In this document: positions 32,786 through 35,602 of the stretch, one piece after another
Layout of the letters: each line of letters opens with the position of its first letter
Position numbering within the stretch: position 1 is the first letter of the stretch
Source of the DNA: an uncultured Flavobacteriaceae bacterium
Lineage (GTDB): Bacteria; Bacteroidota; Bacteroidia; Flavobacteriales; Flavobacteriaceae
Direction: 5' to 3'
Assembly (NCBI GenBank): GCA_938029725.1
Contig: CALHGE010000068.1
Span: forward strand, 1 to 35,602
DNA length: 35,602 nucleotides
Notes under the pieces: generated by a model
Told to the model about the DNA's origin: nothing
Database searches by the model: none
Seen by the model: the letters and a program-made list of their open reading frames with translations, nothing else
Made by a program: the position numbers and the translations under genes

Positions 32786-32873
32786 TTGACAATTCCTTAA
32801 CACTTTCGTCATAGCGAGGTACAAATGCTATTCGATGATTCTATTAAATAATTCGTTAAAAGGGAATTGTCAA
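32786..32873. repeat. 88-bp region bounded by 11-bp perfect inverted repeats
   Basis: TTGACAATTCC (32786-32796) and GGAATTGTCAA (32863-32873) are exact reverse complements, with partial continuation inward (TTAAC / GTTAAAA). It lies between the divergent 62-aa gene and the hydrolase and covers an in-frame TTG at 32867. Could be paired operator sites or a small palindromic element. Confidence 0.45.
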
Positions 32874-32932
32874 GTAAAAGTTTTTTATACCTTGCATTGT
32901 TGCTTTATTGGCAACATTATAGAGAGAACAAT

Positions 32933-33775
32933 TTGCTACATTATACTACATATATTCACAAAGAGTCTACCATCTGGGTGACATTCGTACATGGTGCGGG
33001 TGGAAGCTCATCGATTTGGTTCAAGCAAGTGCGAGAGTTTCGAAAACATTTTAATGTGCTGCTTTTGGATTTACGTGGTCATGGCGATTCGAAACCTACC
33101 TTGAAAGATGCTTTTAGTGATCAATATACTTTCGACTCTATCACAGACGATATCGTAGAGGTAGTAGATCATCTTAAAATTCAGAAATCACATTTTATAG
33201 GCATTTCTTTAGGCACCATACTCATTCGGAATATTGCGGAACGTTACCCTAAAATGGTCGAAAGCATGATCATGGGTGGAGCGATCATGAAGCTTAACTT
33301 GAGATCACGAGTTTTAATACGTTTAGGTGTTATATTTAAATCAATTGTACCTTATTTATGGCTTTATAAGTTCTTTGCTTTTGTGATAATGCCCAATAAA
33401 AACCATAAAGAGTCAAGATTACTTTTCGTGAGAGAAGCTAAGAAGTTGTATCAAAAAGAATTTATCAGATGGTTTAAATTGACCGCTGAGATAAACCCTT
33501 TACTTCGTTTTTTTAGAAGTGCCGACATTAAAATACCAACCTTGTATGTCATGGGTGGAGAAGATTATCTCTTTCTGCCATCAGTTAAAAAGATTGTTGA
33601 TAAACATACAAGATCTAGTTTAATAACTATAGAAGATTGTGGACATGTGGTGAACGTGGAACAGCCTCAAATTTTTAATAGATTGGTGATCAATTATGTG
33701 TCTGACATCAGTTGGGAGTCCCTTCTTGTTCAGAAAACGTTGAAGGAGCAAAAAGCACTGCTGTCTAAGGCATAA
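32933..33775 (+). CDS. Alpha/beta hydrolase
   Basis: 280 residues from a TTG start at 32933 (LLHYTTYIHKESTIWVTFVHG). No ATG is available near the N-terminus; an upstream TTG at 32867 adds 22 hydrophobic residues but lies in the inverted repeat at 32863-32873. Fold motifs: VHGAGGSSSIWFKQ (oxyanion loop), LLLDLRGHGDS, nucleophile elbow GISLG (S92), GGEDYLF (D211) and CGHVVN (H238), a complete catalytic triad. An insert of about 70 residues forms the cap. Esterase, lipase or haloperoxidase-like; substrate unknown. The start is less certain than the rest. Confidence 0.85.
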   Translation: MLHYTTYIHKESTIWVTFVHGAGGSSSIWFKQVREFRKHFNVLLLDLRGHGDSKPTLKDAFSDQYTFDSITDDIVEVVDHLKIQKSHFIGISLGTILIRNIAERYPKMVESMIMGGAIMKLNLRSRVLIRLGVIFKSIVPYLWLYKFFAFVIMPNKNHKESRLLFVREAKKLYQKEFIRWFKLTAEINPLLRFFRSADIKIPTLYVMGGEDYLFLPSVKKIVDKHTRSSLITIEDCGHVVNVEQPQIFNRLVINYVSDISWESLLVQKTLKEQKALLSKA

Positions 33776-33824
33776 TCGCGTTTTCAATTTCCTAAGTTTT
33801 TTTTGGACTCTTCAATGATTGCAA

Positions 33825-34024
33825 ATGACGTTTAAGCAAATAGCAATTTTCTCTTTATTGTTCTATGGTCTTCTGATTTCTGCCCAAACAGAATTACATG
33901 AACTTTGAATGAAAATAGAACTGTTCGTCAGCTTTCGGAGATATTAGAAAAGGATAAAAGTGCCAATATCGCTTTTAATGTTTTGTATCTAAGAGTTGAA
34001 CAAATAGAAATAATTAAAAGATAA
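33825..34024 (+). pseudogene. Frameshifted remnant of a small secreted protein
   Basis: The ATG at 33825 opens a good signal peptide (MTFKQIAIFSLLFYGLLISA-Q) and then TELHEL before TGA at 33906. A -1 shift at CTT/TTG (33903-33907) restores a coherent helical sequence, LNENRTVRQLSEILEKDKSA, which continues to TAA at 34022. Joined, the product would be about 65 residues. The shift sits at ACTTTGAATG, which is not a classical slippery site. Simple decay is more likely than programmed frameshifting. Original function unknown; the terminator follows immediately. Confidence 0.5.
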
Positions 34025-34025
34025 A

Positions 34026-34055
34026 AAAGGACTAGCTCAATTGAACGGGTCCTTT
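34026..34055 (-). terminator. Terminator of the SusD-type operon
   Basis: AAAGGAC (34026-34032) pairs with GTCCTTT (34049-34055). On the - strand the stem is followed by six U residues, so it mainly ends the - strand genes, whose last stop is at 34104; it can also stop + strand transcription. Confidence 0.75.
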
Positions 34056-34103
34056 CTTATAAACAAAACAGATCTTTGATAGTTGTTTCCTGAAATTTAA
34101 AGC

Positions 34104-34973
34104 TTAGTTAATACAGAGTCCGGGATTAGGACCAAAAGGGCCCAGTACTGTTCCGTCTGGTTTTTCTACTGTGTATACATGCTCTTCCTCAAAAGCTCCC
34201 GCCGTATAGGAAATAACCAGTCTGGTGGTACCAGCAGGAATATTTACAACATGGGTTGCTGAAGAACCAGCGGCTATGGTGTAATCTGTAGTAGCACCAT
34301 CGATATCTACAGTTACGAATGCGTTGTCCCATCCATCACCGTAAAGATCTTGCATCTCAAATATCCAATACCCTGCTATATTTCCAGTTTCGGGTGGACA
34401 TGGTATCGCAAAACCAAATTCGAAGGCATTTCGATAACCAAGCTCGTCAATTAAATCAGCTGAATTATTACCACCTGTAACAACTTTTGTATCCCGATCG
34501 AAGCTTTGTCTTTCCGAAGTATATATCGTTCCTTGAGCATTGGTTGCTGTTCCGACAAAATCAAAGGTATCTCCAAATCCAATATCATCAGTTGCAATAC
34601 CAAGAGCACCAGCAATGTCTGCCATAGTCAAATTAACGGTGGCTGGAAAGGAAGTTAGATCACCGATAAGAGGCGCTTGGTCAATAGCAACACCAGATAT
34701 GGTTGCACCTACACTTATGGAGTAATTTACTACAGTACTATTGGGGTTTTCAATAACAGCAGTTATGGCAACATCTGGAATCTGATCTAGACTACTGACG
34801 TCTACGACCGTAGGAAATGGTTCTGCAAATCGGACGAAGGCACCCGATTTAGAGAAATCGTCAAAATTGTTCTTATCCTCATCTTCACAGGAAGATATAC
34901 CAGTACCAATTAAAACGATTAATATTAACGGGGCCAGGTAGTTTCTTATCGAATCTATTTTTATGTTTTTCAT
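34104..34973 (-). CDS. Outer-membrane lipoprotein downstream of SusD
   Basis: 289 residues. Lipoprotein signal ending GISSC (C29), followed by an acidic EDEDKNNFDDF linker. The mature part looks like two beta-sandwich domains: FVRFAEPFPTVVDVSS...VVNYSISVG in the first (similar to the Calx-beta or DUF1735-like repeats in nutrient-binding lipoproteins), and QDLYGDGWDNAFVTVDIDG in the second (the GDGW motif common in exported Bacteroidota proteins). It starts 17 bases after the SusD-like stop, so it belongs to that operon and probably helps bind the substrate at the surface. No precise family. Confidence 0.75.
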   Translation of the reverse strand: MKNIKIDSIRNYLAPLILIVLIGTGISSCEDEDKNNFDDFSKSGAFVRFAEPFPTVVDVSSLDQIPDVAITAVIENPNSTVVNYSISVGATISGVAIDQAPLIGDLTSFPATVNLTMADIAGALGIATDDIGFGDTFDFVGTATNAQGTIYTSERQSFDRDTKVVTGGNNSADLIDELGYRNAFEFGFAIPCPPETGNIAGYWIFEMQDLYGDGWDNAFVTVDIDGATTDYTIAAGSSATHVVNIPAGTTRLVISYTAGAFEEEHVYTVEKPDGTVLGPFGPNPGLCIN

Positions 34974-34990
34974 AATTATATTTTTTTTGA

Positions 34991-35602
34991 TTATTGCAGA
35001 TTGTCGGGGTTGGTATCCCAGAATACTTTAGTGGTAACGGGTTGTTGGCTAATGCTGGAATTTGTGTTTACAACCGTTGCTGGGTATAACATGGCTCTGG
35101 GAAACTCTCCCGCTGTTTTCACATGTGGGGATAGGTCACTAGGCATACTAGTTCTTCTATAGTTATTCCAAGCTTCATATCCATTACCCCATAATGCAAG
35201 ATAGTATTCTTTCATAATGATGTCTAGTCGAGCAGTATCATCAGCAGCAGCATCATATTCGGTTAATACAAAAGTTACATAATCTTCTACTTGAGTTGAA
35301 GTAGCTGCGAAAGCAGGGTCTACTTGATCAACGTTAAAGTTCAATACTTTATCCATGGAAGCTCTGATACCTTCTTCTAATAAAGTTCTAGGATCTCCAG
35401 TAGTGTTGCTAACTAATGCAGACTCTGCTTGTAAAAACTTTACATAAGAGGATAGCATGATAGGAAAAATTCCTTTTCCTCCAGCTCCAGCTCCGGTTTC
35501 AAATGGTTCAAAGCTGTCATTATCAAATGATCCACCTACAGGGTATAAACCATAAGTTGCTCTATTAAATGCATCAGCAGGAACACCTTCGTCAAAACCA
35601 TG
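34991..35602 (-). CDS. SusD/RagB-family nutrient-binding lipoprotein (5' part outside window)
   Basis: C-terminal 203 residues; the frame is open to the right edge (HGFDEGVPADAFNRATYGLY), so the ATG at 35458 is internal. GKGIFPIMLSSYVKFLQAES and the final PRAMLYPATVVNTNSS...TKVFWDTNPDNLQ match the SusD_2-type of SusD proteins. Works with a SusC TonB-dependent porin, expected just outside the window, to import a polymer or peptide at the outer membrane. The substrate cannot be inferred. No sugar-degrading enzyme is seen in the part of the locus that is visible. Confidence 0.9.
   Translation of the reverse strand, partial: HGFDEGVPADAFNRATYGLYPVGGSFDNDSFEPFETGAGAGGKGIFPIMLSSYVKFLQAESALVSNTTGDPRTLLEEGIRASMDKVLNFNVDQVDPAFAATSTQVEDYVTFVLTEYDAAADDTARLDIIMKEYYLALWGNGYEAWNNYRRTSMPSDLSPHVKTAGEFPRAMLYPATVVNTNSSISQQPVTTKVFWDTNPDNLQ

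Overview
The window looks like chromosome from a marine-type flavobacterium (Bacteroidota, family Flavobacteriaceae). The evidence is the low GC content, the near absence of Shine-Dalgarno sites, and several promoters of the Bacteroidota form TTTG-N19~21-TAnnTTTG. The gene families agree: SusD/RagB, M56 peptidase with a TonB-plug-like tail, carboxypeptidase-regulatory-domain proteins, GSIII glutamine synthetase, GH144-like lipoprotein, DUF3570/DUF4266. I see no CRISPR array, prophage, transposase or rRNA.

Layout. (1) 1-9241, + strand: a catabolic gene train. It holds an ACAD10/11-type acyl-CoA dehydrogenase (cut by the left edge), an APH-fold kinase, a DUF1330-like protein, an SDR, a delta3,delta2-enoyl-CoA isomerase, two MDR reductases, a FabG-like SDR, a MaoC/NodN-like hydratase and a long-chain acyl-CoA ligase. 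The dehydrogenase/kinase pair is the split form of human ACAD11 and the counterpart of LvaC/LvaA in Pseudomonas, so 4-hydroxyacyl-CoA catabolism is the best guess for the train. (2) 9242-12393: a secreted M20 peptidase, tRNA-Arg(ACG) with its own promoter and terminator, apt, and a 50-residue gene overlapping the apt stop. (3) 12394-14463, - strand: a BlaI/M56 sensor pair whose promoter spacer holds a palindrome. (4) 14622-18901: a Ca2+/cation antiporter and two tandem paralogous exported proteins. (5) 18959-22368: two unrelated types of glutamine synthetase, GSII and GSIII, in divergent orientation. (6) 22426-23604 PurM-like protein; 23654-28744 an exported redox cluster with a Rieske protein, a dead thioredoxin-like gene plus ApbE, a live thioredoxin plus ApbE, a DUF4266 lipoprotein and a DUF3570 protein. 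(7) 28815-30206, - strand: GH144-like lipoprotein. (8) 30495-33775: prfA, pyrF, a small unknown gene and an alpha/beta hydrolase. (9) 33825-34024: a frameshifted remnant of a small secreted protein. (10) 34104-35602, - strand: the end of a SusD-type nutrient-uptake locus, cut by the right edge.

The most interesting points are the ACAD11-like kinase/dehydrogenase train, the duplicated thioredoxin-ApbE unit (one thioredoxin lost both cysteines and gained a stop) beside a DUF3570 protein with an SGAS motif that could be an ApbE target, and the BlaI-type promoter with palindromes unlike the classical TACA/TGTA operator. All functions are read from motifs and family memory; no database search was possible.
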